A stretch of DNA of 34,531 bases from a virus. The stretch lies in the IMG/VR virus record IMGVR_UViG_3300043395_000627, positions 1 through 34,531 of that record, one strand, 5' to 3'. The notes under the pieces are model-generated. The model had not been told where the DNA came from. It saw only the letters and a program-made list of their open reading frames with translations, and did no database searches. Positions 7,908 through 14,601 of this stretch are shown here, piece by piece (positions within the stretch are counted from its first letter, which is position 1; each line of letters opens with the position of its first letter). The translations under genes and the position numbers were made by a program.

Positions 7908-9653
7908 GTGAACGATATTTTAGCGGCTTTACGGGGCGATTTCAAGCTGTTTCTGCAAGCACTGTGGCAACAGCTTGATCTACCTTCTCCTACACGAGCA
8001 CAATACGCCATTGCTGACTACCTACAACACGGACCTAAACGACTACAGATCCAAGCTTTCCGAGGAGTCGGTAAGAGCTGGATTACTGGAGCGTTTGTGT
8101 TGTGGACACTCTTTAATGACCCAGAAAAGAAGATCATGATCATCTCCGCTTCTAAAGAGCGTGCAGATAACATGTCCATCTTCCTTCAGAAGCTGATCAT
8201 TGAAACCCCGTGGCTCAGTCATCTAAGACCGAAGTCGGATGATGCCCGGTGGTCTCGCATCTCCTTTGATGTTAACTGCTCTCCACACCAAGCACCATCA
8301 GTCAAGTCAGTCGGCATTACGGGTCAGCTAACGGGTTCTCGTGCAGACCTGATGATTCTGGATGACATCGAAGTGCCTGGTAACTCGATGACTGAGATGA
8401 TGCGAGAGAAGCTCCTTCAGCTTTGTACAGAAGCGGAGTCCATCCTGACACCCAAGAAGGACAGCCGCATTATGTACCTTGGCACTCCACAGACTACCTT
8501 CACCATCTACCGAAAGCTAGCGGAACGTAACTATCGTCCATTTGTCTGGCCTGCTCGCTACCCACGCAAGGACAAGCTCAGTCAATACGAGAACCTGCTA
8601 GCCCCACAGATCGTAGAAGACATTGAGATGGGTGCTGAGGAGTGGACACCCACTGATCCAGACCGTTTCCAATCCGATGACCTATTGGAACGGGAAGCAG
8701 CCATGGGTCGCAGCAACTTCATGTTGCAGTTCATGCTTGATACCACGTTGAGCGATGCAGAGAAATTCCCACTTAAGTTCTCAGACCTCATCATTACTTC
8801 CGTTAATCCGACTCAAGCGCCGGATGCTGTTGTGTGGTGCAGTGACCCTCGTAATGTGCTCAAGGATCTGCCTACGGTTGGCTTACCGGGTGATTACTTC
8901 TACTCCCCGATGCAACTCCAAGGAGAGTGGACTGACTACACCGAGACGATCTGCTCCGTAGACCCTTCAGGTCGTGGTAGTGACGAAACCGCAGCAACCT
9001 ATATCTCTCAAAAGAATGGCTTTCTCTACGTTCACGAAGTACGAGCGTATCGCGACGGTTATAGCGACAATACACTTCTTGACATCCTTCGTGGGTGTAA
9101 GCGGTACAATGTTTCTAAACTCCTTATCGAAACAAACTTCGGTGACGGTATCGTCGCAGAACTGTTCAAAAAACACCTTCAACAAACCAAACAACCCATA
9201 GACGTAGAAGAAGTCAGAGCCAATGTCCGTAAGGAAGACCGCATCATTGATGCTCTTGAACCCGTCATGAACCAGCACCGGCTGATCGTTGACAAGTCGG
9301 TCGTGGAATGGGATTACAACTCCAATAAAGACGCAGCACCAGAAGAACGTCTGCTGTACATGCTCTTCTACCAAATGTCTCGGATGTGCCGGGAGAAGGG
9401 TGCCGTCAAACACGACGACAGATTGGACTCCCTAGCTCAGGGTGTCAAATACTTCACTGATGCCATGTCCATCAGCGCCTACGAGGCTGTTAAAGCCCGT
9501 AGACAAGAAGATTGGCAGGATCTCCTGGAAACCTTCCTAGACGACCCTCAGAGCGCCACTGATCACCTCGTGATGGGGTTCTCTCTTGACCAACGACGGA
9601 CAGCTAGAGGAGGCGGTAAACGCGGGTCCATTCCCACGTGGGTCCCAAGATAA
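7908..9653 (+). CDS. terL: Large terminase subunit (T7 gp19-like, DNA maturase B)
   Basis: 581-aa packaging ATPase and nuclease that pumps DNA through the portal; T7 gp19 is 586 aa. Walker A is FRGVGKSW (residues ~51-58) and Walker B with catalytic acid is LMILDDIE (~148-155). The motor-coupling motif YLGTPQT follows. The nuclease domain begins near residue 345 (ICSVDPSGRGSDETA, first metal-binding Asp) and continues through LLIETNFGDG and KHDDRLDSLAQG. Start is GTG at 7908 because no upstream in-frame start follows the terminator. It is separated from terS by three genes. Confidence 0.95.
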   Translation: MNDILAALRGDFKLFLQALWQQLDLPSPTRAQYAIADYLQHGPKRLQIQAFRGVGKSWITGAFVLWTLFNDPEKKIMIISASKERADNMSIFLQKLIIETPWLSHLRPKSDDARWSRISFDVNCSPHQAPSVKSVGITGQLTGSRADLMILDDIEVPGNSMTEMMREKLLQLCTEAESILTPKKDSRIMYLGTPQTTFTIYRKLAERNYRPFVWPARYPRKDKLSQYENLLAPQIVEDIEMGAEEWTPTDPDRFQSDDLLEREAAMGRSNFMLQFMLDTTLSDAEKFPLKFSDLIITSVNPTQAPDAVVWCSDPRNVLKDLPTVGLPGDYFYSPMQLQGEWTDYTETICSVDPSGRGSDETAATYISQKNGFLYVHEVRAYRDGYSDNTLLDILRGCKRYNVSKLLIETNFGDGIVAELFKKHLQQTKQPIDVEEVRANVRKEDRIIDALEPVMNQHRLIVDKSVVEWDYNSNKDAAPEERLLYMLFYQMSRMCREKGAVKHDDRLDSLAQGVKYFTDAMSISAYEAVKARRQEDWQDLLETFLDDPQSATDHLVMGFSLDQRRTARGGGKRGSIPTWVPR

Positions 9654-10003
9654 GACACAAGCTGTAGCAAGCGTTCTGGCTGAGGACGGATTAGAAGCGG
9701 GGAAGGGGGAGTCGTGTCTCACGAGACGTGATCCCCAACTCCCCCTCTATCAATGTCCCTGGGAAAGGACATTCTGTGAGTACTGAACTCAAACTGACAC
9801 AAATGACACAATTAACTGATGTCCTCAGCGAACGAAGTGAGCGGGTGAATGGACATCTCTAAATAACTACTACTACTACTTTCTTTTAGAGGAGACTGAA
9901 TCTAGATCATCTCAATGGCCTCTTGATTGGCCATCTGAATGATACAGGATTCATTTCTCTTATTAAAAATCCCAGTAACTACAATCTATTAACAACCCAA
10001 CTA
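9654..10003 (+). other. Intergenic region between terL and thyX with inverted repeats
   Basis: No convincing gene is present. It contains an 8-bp inverted repeat (GGGGGAGT 9705-9712 with ACTCCCCC 9738-9745) enclosing a GTCTC/GAGAC pair. A second hairpin is AATGTCC/GGACATT (9752-9773). A direct repeat of TGACACAA lies near 9798-9815, followed by a run of five CTA/ACT triplets near 9866-9880 and a third inverted repeat ATGGCC/GGCCAT (9915-9934). A 28-codon ORF from GTG 9776 is possible but unsupported. This is a candidate for packaging-end or regulatory DNA. Confidence 0.6.
9705..9745 (+). terminator. Hairpin downstream of terL, possible late terminator
   Basis: An 8-bp GC-rich stem (GGGGGAGT/ACTCCCCC) spans a 25-nt loop that itself can fold through GTCTC/GAGAC. 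It lies about 50 nt after the terL stop. The downstream tract is only CTCTAT, so termination is not certain. The site could alternatively be a protein-binding or DNA-end signal. Confidence 0.45.
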
Positions 10004-10672
10004 ATGCACTCAGTCCAACTTATCCACATCACACCAGAAGCAGAGAACCTCATTAGCTACATGGCTAGGGTCTCTAACCCATCTAATCAATCAAACACGA
10101 AGGGCTTGTCACTTCGTGACTACACTGAGACCAGTGCTAAACTAATTAAATACCTTATTGATCATCAACATTGGTCTCCCTTTGAGATGGTCAATATGTG
10201 TGTAGAGATTAACACTACTAGATCCATAGCAGCTCAGATCCTTCGTCATAGAAGCTTCTCATTTCAAGAGTTCAGTCAACGGTATGCAGATGTAACGACT
10301 ATTGGTACACCAGTCATTCCATCACTACGTAGACAAGACCTGAAGAACAGGCAGAACAGTACTGATGATCTTGATACAGCAAAGAAACAACAGTTCCTTC
10401 GTCGTATTCAACAGCACTTTGCAGAAGCTGAGGATCTCTACAGAGAAATGGTGTCAGCAGGTGTAGCAAAAGAGTGTGCTAGGGATGTGTTGCCGATGTC
10501 TGCTCCGTCTAGGTTGTACATGAATGGAACCATTAGGTCTTGGTTGCATTATTGTGACTTGAGAACTGCTAATGGAACACAGAGAGAACATGCAATTATT
10601 GCGGCACAAGTGCAAGATTTGCTGTATGAGCATCTGCCCAATGTGTGTAAGGCGATGTGGAACATGGAATAA
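10004..10672 (+). CDS. thyX: Flavin-dependent thymidylate synthase
   Basis: 222-aa ThyX, converting dUMP to dTMP with methylene-tetrahydrofolate, FAD and NADPH, which supplies thymidine for phage replication. The signature RHRSFSFQEFSQRY (RHRx7S, residues ~81-94) is intact. Upstream ISYMARVSNPSNQSNTKG and HQHWSPFEM are typical of the FAD/dUMP site. The C-terminal RSWLHYCDLRT and AQREHAI-like segment match the family. ATG 10004 (MHSVQLIHITPEAEN) is preferred over the in-frame ATG 9923 because family members begin just before this segment. It lies next to terminase, away from the RNR cluster, although it serves the same dNTP supply. Confidence 0.93.
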   Translation: MHSVQLIHITPEAENLISYMARVSNPSNQSNTKGLSLRDYTETSAKLIKYLIDHQHWSPFEMVNMCVEINTTRSIAAQILRHRSFSFQEFSQRYADVTTIGTPVIPSLRRQDLKNRQNSTDDLDTAKKQQFLRRIQQHFAEAEDLYREMVSAGVAKECARDVLPMSAPSRLYMNGTIRSWLHYCDLRTANGTQREHAIIAAQVQDLLYEHLPNVCKAMWNME

Positions 10673-10724
10673 CTCTATTTACCAGTAGTAGTCATTACCA
10701 CTAATTACCCAACTGGTCGCCTCG

Positions 10725-10952
10725 ATGACTGACGAAGAAAGCAACTACACAAAACTCCAACGCATGATTGGAGATGCCCTTGATTATCCGCCAGGTCACC
10801 CCAAGGTTGATGCAACAATCGAGGCCGTAGCTGAATGGTTTGAGCTTCTCCTAGAAAACATGGGAGTTCAACCAACTGCCATTCCAGCGCTTGTACGTTG
10901 GCAGTACTGGCAATCAAAAATCACTCAAGAAATGGAAGAGGACGATGACTAA
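10725..10952 (+). CDS. Small acidic protein of unknown function
   Basis: 75 aa, with a helical core (LQRMIGDALDYPPG, ATIEAVAEWFELLLENMG, ALVRWQYWQSKITQEM) and an acidic tail (EEDDD). No recognised domain. It overlaps the next small ORF by 8 nt, so the pair may be co-translated. It lies between thyX and the non-coding region that probably holds the genome ends, where T7-like phages carry small non-essential genes. Confidence 0.6.
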   Translation: MTDEESNYTKLQRMIGDALDYPPGHPKVDATIEAVAEWFELLLENMGVQPTAIPALVRWQYWQSKITQEMEEDDD

Positions 10953-11091
10953 ATGGTTTTCTATCCGCAAGGCAGACTTTGATAAAACCTTGTTTTTCGG
11001 CATCGGCTTTGGTGGCGACATCCCTCGCATAGAGGTCGCCGTACTCATTGTTATTGGCGAGCGTGTAATTTGCATTGGTCCTCATAAGTAG
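10945..11091 (+). CDS. Small hypothetical protein
   Basis: 48 aa (MTKWFSIRKADFDKTLF through ICIGPHK). The ATG at 10945 lies inside the previous gene's end, which is the usual coupled arrangement here. An in-frame ATG at 10891 would add 18 residues that only mirror the upstream gene. A hydrophobic patch (RIEVAVLIVIG) suggests a small beta domain. No family recognised. Confidence 0.45.
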   Translation: MTKWFSIRKADFDKTLFFGIGFGGDIPRIEVAVLIVIGERVICIGPHK

Positions 11092-11105
11092 TCGCTTCCA
11101 CTTCT

Positions 11106-11264
11106 ATGTCTGATCAACCACGGATCTTCACAGTTGACGAACTTGATGAGTTCTGCCTTTGGTGGTGGGGCTCAGACAATGACGAGCGTACAGTCACTGA
11201 TGTAATCGAAAGCGGAAGCATGGCTGCGTTTGCTGAAGCTTGCATTGCCCGCTGGGGCAAGTAG
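11106..11264 (+). CDS. Small hypothetical protein
   Basis: 52 aa, starting MSDQPRIFTVDELDEFCLWW and ending AFAEACIARWGK. Acidic, tryptophan-rich and probably helical. It begins 14 nt after the previous stop and is the last gene before the 724-nt non-coding stretch. Codon use resembles its neighbours, but no homology can be named. Confidence 0.45.
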   Translation: MSDQPRIFTVDELDEFCLWWWGSDNDERTVTDVIESGSMAAFAEACIARWGK

Positions 11265-11274
11265 TCACCTTCGC

Positions 11275-11313
11275 TAACACTTCATTAGAGGTATCTAGAA
11301 GGGCCTAGAAGGC
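11275..11313 (+). repeat. Copy 2 of the 39-nt intergenic repeat
   Basis: TAACACTTCATTAGAGG then TATCTAGAAGGGCCTAGAAGGC, the partner of 7839-7877. Unlike copy 1 it lacks the long pairing arm and T tract, so the conservation is not explained by terminator function alone. Confidence 0.75.
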
Positions 11314-11396
11314 GTGTGTAAGTGTTATTGAGTGTCTTTGTATGTTCAATGCGTTTCATACGTCTTCCTAGGGCTTGTAGAGGGGTCTCTTAGTTT

Positions 11397-11425
11397 TTGA
11401 CAAAAATTTCTTACGTCAATACGTA
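11397..11425 (+). promoter_or_regulatory. Possible early promoter (-35 TTGACA)
   Basis: A perfect TTGACA (11397-11402) is followed after 17 nt by TACGTA, a poor -10. It is oriented towards the early genes. Host-type recognition is inferred; the weak -10 keeps confidence low. Confidence 0.3.
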
Positions 11426-11881
11426 GGAGTAGGGGCGCGGTTCTACCCCCATGGCCCCTCTTTGGCCTGGAAATGGCCGCGCTAGTTACGTTATCTAGTC
11501 GATCCAACTAGGGTTTCGGCCCTGGCGGCCACTATATATAGACGCTTTGCCTTATTGCGAACAGTTCTCAACAAGTCTAGATCTGGTGTGATCTGTGCGC
11601 GATAGTGTGCCAATCGCCGAACCGCCACACAACCTGATGCTGAGTGCCACGATCCTGCTGTAGGTTGCTTGCAACGGGATGAGACCGGAACGCCACCGGA
11701 CAGACTCAAACCGTCAGGGGGCATCGATGCCACCGCTTCAAACCTCAGAACCTAGACAATCAAATAATCGCGAGCCAGCCAACTAGGGCAATGCCGCGTT
11801 GCAACCTATCGGGCGGGATCCTAGGTGCAACGGTTAGGGCAACCTGAACGGGCCTCGCTTTGCTGCCACTCACAACCTAAT

Positions 11882-11931
11882 GGCCAGCACACTAGTAGCG
11901 CGATGCTATGGGATCGAATCCCTGCTGTGCC
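11882..11931 (+). other. tRNA-like three-way junction
   Basis: GGCCAGCA pairs with TGCTG(T)GCC as a closing stem with one bulged T. Inside are TAGC-GCGAT-GCTA and GGGA-TCGAA-TCCC, the second resembling a T-arm directly abutting the 3' acceptor strand. There is no D-arm and no proper seven-base T-loop stem, so it is not called a functional tRNA. Confidence 0.4.
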
Positions 11932-11933
11932 TA

Positions 11934-11952
11934 TTCTCTCATCGTGAGAGAA
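11934..11952 (+). promoter_or_regulatory. Perfect 8-bp hairpin in the early leader, possible RNA-processing site
   Basis: TTCTCTCA-TCG-TGAGAGAA has no following T tract, so it is not a typical terminator. It stands 37 nt before the first early gene. A similar TTCTCT...AGAGA palindrome lies upstream of the capsid gene (32728-32745). Confidence 0.55.
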
Positions 11953-11956
11953 CCCT

Positions 11957-11968
11957 TCCACTAGTCAA
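11957..11968 (+). repeat. Early-leader motif copy A (TCCACTAGTCAA)
   Basis: It lies 32 nt before the first early gene and upstream of its AAGGAGG ribosome binding site. It belongs to a family with consensus TCCACTTGTCAAAC. Confidence 0.65.
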
Positions 11969-11988
11969 CAATCACAAGGAGGCACACA

Positions 11989-12168
11989 ATGTTCCGCATC
12001 ATCCAAACAGTTCATCACGATAACGGAAACAAACCTATCCGTTATTGGTACACATCAACTGACACACAAACAGAAGCTACTGCTATTGCTGATCGATTAA
12101 ATGATCGAAACAAGATCGCTATAGATGATCCGAGTCTGATTCTTGTTACCTACCACGTTGAAAAGTAA
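11989..12168 (+). CDS. First early gene, small hypothetical protein
   Basis: 59 aa, starting MFRIIQTVHHDNGNKP and ending LILVTYHVEK. The start is well supported by AAGGAGG at 11976-11982, the strongest Shine-Dalgarno in this part. The pattern of beta strand, Thr-rich helix (TQTEATAIADRLND) and beta strand suggests a small alpha/beta domain. First position in the early block fits a host-interaction role, which is inference only. Confidence 0.65.
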   Translation: MFRIIQTVHHDNGNKPIRYWYTSTDTQTEATAIADRLNDRNKIAIDDPSLILVTYHVEK

Positions 12169-12172
12169 TTCA

Positions 12173-12186
12173 TCCACTCATCAAAC
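12173..12186 (+). repeat. Early-leader motif copy B (TCCACTCATCAAAC)
   Basis: It occupies the short gap between the first two early genes, 21 nt before the next ATG. Confidence 0.6.
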
Positions 12187-12193
12187 CAACATC

Positions 12194-12424
12194 ATGGAAG
12201 CACTCAACATCCGTTTCACCCTTGATGAAGATACTCCCATTGATGAGTATCTAGAAGATGGCATCATCACTGAAGCATTCACTCAGGAAGATGACACCTA
12301 TCAAGCAATCATCAAGGACGTGGATGAAGTATTGATCGAATCACTCAATGCTGATGAACTTGCTGAATTCTATGGAATTGACAGTGAGTTTGTGATTGCA
12401 TGTGAAGTACTTGAGTTTTCCTAA
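12194..12424 (+). CDS. Small acidic hypothetical protein
   Basis: 76 aa, strongly acidic, from ATG 12194 (MEALNIRFTLDEDTPIDEYL). An earlier in-frame ATG at 12143 lies inside the previous gene and is not favoured. Acidic small proteins expressed early often mimic DNA or bind host enzymes. No specific family is seen, so this is only a possibility. Confidence 0.6.
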   Translation: MEALNIRFTLDEDTPIDEYLEDGIITEAFTQEDDTYQAIIKDVDEVLIESLNADELAEFYGIDSEFVIACEVLEFS

Positions 12425-12428
12425 CACG

Positions 12429-12442
12429 TCCACTTGTCAAAC
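12429..12442 (+). repeat. Early-leader motif copy C (TCCACTTGTCAAAC)
   Basis: Perfect consensus copy, followed by CAAA-type spacer repeats and an AAGGAG ribosome binding site, 35 nt before ATG 12464. Confidence 0.7.
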
Positions 12443-12463
12443 AAACAAACAAGGAGTCCACCA

Positions 12464-13183
12464 ATGACTAAACCAAAAGGCTTCATTATCGACCGTGGCT
12501 TGTCACCTATCGACGGTCAACCTTACGTTGCTATTCTCACCCTAGAAAGCAACAACCGAAAGACTGGTAACATGGCACAAGTATGGATCTTGTGCGAGGA
12601 TATTAACCCTGTGGAAGCTGTTAAGACTGGCAAGGATGTCACGATCTGCGGCAATTGTCCACATCGTAAACAACAAGATGGCAGCCGTTCTTGTTATGTG
12701 AACGTGGGCCAGGGACCGAATAGTATTTGGAAAGCATACAAACGTGGATCATATGTTGACGCTACAAAATCCATGGATGCATGGAACCACATGCGTCAAT
12801 CGGTCTACGGTAAGCGTATACGCTGGGGTGCATACGGTGACCCTAGTGTGATCGATTCTGCTGTTGTTGAATATATCAACGAGCAAGCACAGGGACACAC
12901 CGGTTACACTCACCAATGGCGCAATGAGTTTGCACAAGCCTTTAAAGGTATCTTTCAAGCTTCATGTGACGGCTTTCAAGATTACCTAGACGCTACTGCT
13001 CACGGCTGGAAAACGTTTACTGTTGTTCACAAGAACGCAACACCAAACTATGCAAAACAATGCCCCGCAACTGTTGAGAATAGTGCTGCCCAGTGTGCAA
13101 CTTGCAAGCTGTGCGATGGTGCTCGGGTTGATGTGTTTGTCCACGCTCATGGTACTGGTGCCAAGTATGTAACTGTTGCCTAA
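12464..13183 (+). CDS. Cys-rich early protein of unknown function (DUF7227-like)
   Basis: 239 aa, resembling a phage/plasmid family of unknown function, DUF7227-like from memory. An N-terminal beta region is followed by the cluster ICGNCPHRKQQDGSRSCYVN (CxxC plus a later Cys). Then come PNSIWKAYKRGSYVDA and RIRWGAYGDPSVI. The GYTHQWRN motif is central. A second cluster, CPATVENSAAQCATCKLC, precedes a C-terminal strand VFVHAHGTG. Spaced cysteines and histidines suggest metal or cluster binding. ATG 12464 is chosen for its AAGGAG at the right distance. A terminator follows. Confidence 0.75.
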   Translation: MTKPKGFIIDRGLSPIDGQPYVAILTLESNNRKTGNMAQVWILCEDINPVEAVKTGKDVTICGNCPHRKQQDGSRSCYVNVGQGPNSIWKAYKRGSYVDATKSMDAWNHMRQSVYGKRIRWGAYGDPSVIDSAVVEYINEQAQGHTGYTHQWRNEFAQAFKGIFQASCDGFQDYLDATAHGWKTFTVVHKNATPNYAKQCPATVENSAAQCATCKLCDGARVDVFVHAHGTGAKYVTVA

Positions 13184-13188
13184 ACCAT

Positions 13189-13203
13189 TCCACTAAGCAA
13201 AAC
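13189..13203 (+). repeat. Early-leader motif copy D (TCCACTAAGCAAAAC)
   Basis: Divergent copy placed just after the Cys-rich gene and directly before a terminator hairpin. Confidence 0.5.
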
Positions 13204-13204
13204 A

Positions 13205-13230
13205 AAGGGGTCACACGGCCCCTTCTTTTT
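13205..13230 (+). terminator. Rho-independent terminator
   Basis: AAGGGG-TCACACGG-CCCCTT followed by CTTTTT. It closes the first early transcript after the Cys-rich gene. Confidence 0.8.
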
Positions 13231-13272
13231 GTACCCATCAATTCCGTTACGACATCACAAGGACGCACTCAA

Positions 13273-13623
13273 ATGTTTGAACCCTCACGCGCTGCAATTC
13301 TTTCGCGTACACAACGACTCATCCACATGGGTGAGTGGTTAGAGCGCAATGAAGAGATACTAGCCACTCTTATTGAAGATCTTTCCGATGCAGTTGATCT
13401 TCACATGGATAGTGAGTTGGACTCATGGGTTGAAAATGAATTCCATCGGCTATCAGATGCACTTTCTTCATGTATATGCAACCTTGTTGATCACAAAGAT
13501 GCGCTTAATCCTTCAGAGCACTCTATGAAGCTGATTCTTAGGCACCCACGCCACACACGCTGCATTAAAAGTCCCACAGTTGTCCTTGACGAACAGCAAA
13601 CCCAAGAAACTACCAACTCATGA
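13273..13623 (+). CDS. Hypothetical helical protein
   Basis: 116 aa, mostly amphipathic helices (RTQRLIHMGEWLERNEEIL, IEDLSDAVDLHMDSELDSWV), with two Cys in SSCICNL and a disordered C-terminus. An AAGGA motif precedes ATG 13273. The stop overlaps the next start by 4 nt (ATGA), making it the head of a small coupled operon. Family not recognised. Confidence 0.6.
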   Translation: MFEPSRAAILSRTQRLIHMGEWLERNEEILATLIEDLSDAVDLHMDSELDSWVENEFHRLSDALSSCICNLVDHKDALNPSEHSMKLILRHPRHTRCIKSPTVVLDEQQTQETTNS

Positions 13624-13772
13624 ACCCGTTCAAACAAAAGAACACAGTCAGGATCACCATCACGATCCCTGGCTACATCCATGATCGCATGATTGCTGTC
13701 TCTAATAATCAGGGACGCAGCATCTCCAATCTTTGTGCCTTCATCTTGGAAAACCATCTCAAGGACTCATGA
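13620..13772 (+). CDS. Small ribbon-helix-helix (CopG/Arc-type) DNA-binding protein
   Basis: 50 aa. A beta strand (VRITITIPG) is followed by two helices (YIHDRMIAVSNNQG and SISNLCAFILENHL), the full ribbon-helix-helix pattern. Such proteins dimerise and bind short operators, usually as repressors. It overlaps neighbouring genes by 4 nt on both sides. Its targets are unknown; the repeated TCCACTTGTCAA motif in the same region is a candidate operator, an inference worth testing. Confidence 0.7.
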   Translation: MNPFKQKNTVRITITIPGYIHDRMIAVSNNQGRSISNLCAFILENHLKDS

Positions 13773-13918
13773 ACAAAACGCACATCATCATTGAAACCAC
13801 AGCGTTCTTTCTGTGCACTGTTCTGATCTCATCCATGACCATTCTTGGTGCTCTGGGTGTTGACCCTTTTCTTGCTACTGAAACTACTTACCAACACCGT
13901 GAGGCACAAGAACAATGA
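13769..13918 (+). CDS. Small single-span membrane protein
   Basis: 49 aa (MNKTHIIIETTAFFLCTVLI start) with one hydrophobic segment over residues about 8-30 and a polar tail (ETTYQHREAQEQ). ATG 13769 overlaps the upstream stop (ATGA). Superinfection or membrane modification would be typical for such early proteins, but no evidence singles one out. Confidence 0.5.
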   Translation: MNKTHIIIETTAFFLCTVLISSMTILGALGVDPFLATETTYQHREAQEQ

Positions 13919-14121
13919 ATGGATGGGTCGCAACCTTTGGTATCAAACAACCTAAAGGGGGTTGGCTTGTAACTGAGCAAGCCATTGTAGAAGCTGTTGA
14001 CTATCCCACTGCTTTTAAATGTGGCATTGCCTTGTGTCCACGCGGTGAATCCGTGATGGATGTGCAACTTATTCACGAAGACAGGGATCCACTAGACTAT
14101 GACAACATCGATGTTATCTGA
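13915..14121 (+). CDS. Small hypothetical protein
   Basis: 68 aa: MNGWVATFGIKQPKGGWLVT, then AIVEAVDYPTAFKCGIALCP, ending in acidic DYDNIDVI. Probably a small alpha/beta fold. ATGA overlap with the previous gene supports the start, and the following gene begins inside its end. No family identified. Confidence 0.5.
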   Translation: MNGWVATFGIKQPKGGWLVTEQAIVEAVDYPTAFKCGIALCPRGESVMDVQLIHEDRDPLDYDNIDVI

Positions 14122-14266
14122 CAAGCACGCTTATGTCATCCTCGATATGTGGATGCACATTATTGCTATCTTCTACGATAACAAAAAGGCATTGGCTTAT
14201 GCAGAAGTCTTAAGGAGAGAGGCACCTGATTCTATGTTCACCGTAGAAGAGCACCCGATCATCTAA
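14111..14266 (+). CDS. Small hypothetical protein
   Basis: 51 aa (MLSDKHAYVILDMWMHIIAI start, ending EEHPII). It overlaps the previous gene by 11 nt, like its neighbours. Its stop codon lies inside the loop of a terminator hairpin, which marks it as the last gene of this operon. Function unknown. Confidence 0.55.
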   Translation: MLSDKHAYVILDMWMHIIAIFYDNKKALAYAEVLRREAPDSMFTVEEHPII

Positions 14267-14281
14267 TGGTCGGGCTTTTTC
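14254..14281 (+). terminator. Rho-independent terminator overlapping a stop codon
   Basis: CCCGATCAT-CTA-ATGGTCGGG is a 9-bp stem with one G-T pair, followed by CTTTTT. It ends the operon 13273-14266. Confidence 0.85.
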
Positions 14282-14418
14282 TATCTTTTATCCGCTCACC
14301 AGAGGATAACAACAATGCCTGTGACGTCAAAACTACAGGGACGCTCGCCACCCATGTGGTAGGCCGCCGCGTCTCTGCTTTCCACTGGATCGCAAGATCT
14401 AGTCAACCGTTCCTGTTG

Positions 14419-14601
14419 ATGTCATCAATCAATGAGCTAACACTTCTTGATGCACTACTGCTGATGTGTGAGAACTATCAACAGTTGCTAGCACAAGATC
14501 CCTTGGATCCATCACTCACGGACGCACTCAAGTGTATCCATGACTGCGAACAACGACAGATGAGGCTTACACATGGCACGAAAAGATCCATTTCCCAATG
14601 A
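14419..14601 (+). CDS. Small hypothetical protein (start uncertain)
   Basis: 60 aa from ATG 14419 (MSSINELTLLDALLLMCENY), helical, ending HGTKRSISQ and overlapping the next gene by 29 nt. The same frame stays open to ATG 14266, but that start lies inside a terminator hairpin and the added residues look non-coding. No clear ribosome binding site precedes 14419. The 14267-14418 stretch otherwise shows nothing else definite. Confidence 0.4.
   Translation: MSSINELTLLDALLLMCENYQQLLAQDPLDPSLTDALKCIHDCEQRQMRLTHGTKRSISQ

Larger units (their letters stand above)
11265..11988 (+). other. Long GC-rich, structured non-coding region before the early genes
   Basis: Stops occur in all frames and no supported gene is present on either strand. 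In order it holds the second 39-nt repeat (11275-11313), a weak sigma-70-like promoter (11397-11425) and a GC-rich part with many inverted GGCC/GGGGC elements. It then holds an alternating TATATATA (11533-11540), four CAACCT repeats (11630, 11802, 11840, 11873), a tRNA-like fold (11882-11931) and a perfect hairpin (11934-11952). Compact phages rarely keep this much gene-free DNA. By position it is the likely left-end/terminal-repeat and early promoter region. Confidence 0.7.

Noticed and set aside
9586-9786. 66-aa ORF overlapping the terL end
   Set aside because: TTG start, no ribosome binding site, runs through a hairpin, no recognisable protein.
11491-11733. 80-aa antisense ORF in the long non-coding region
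   Set aside because: Composition looks random, no ribosome binding site, and no other minus-strand gene exists in the window.
11823-11932. Long-variable-arm tRNA starting at AGGTGCA
   Set aside because: A 7-bp acceptor with wobbles can be drawn, but the T-arm and anticodon arm cannot be placed.
14266-14418. N-terminal extension of the 14419 gene to ATG 14266
   Set aside because: The start lies in a terminator hairpin and the added residues look non-coding.
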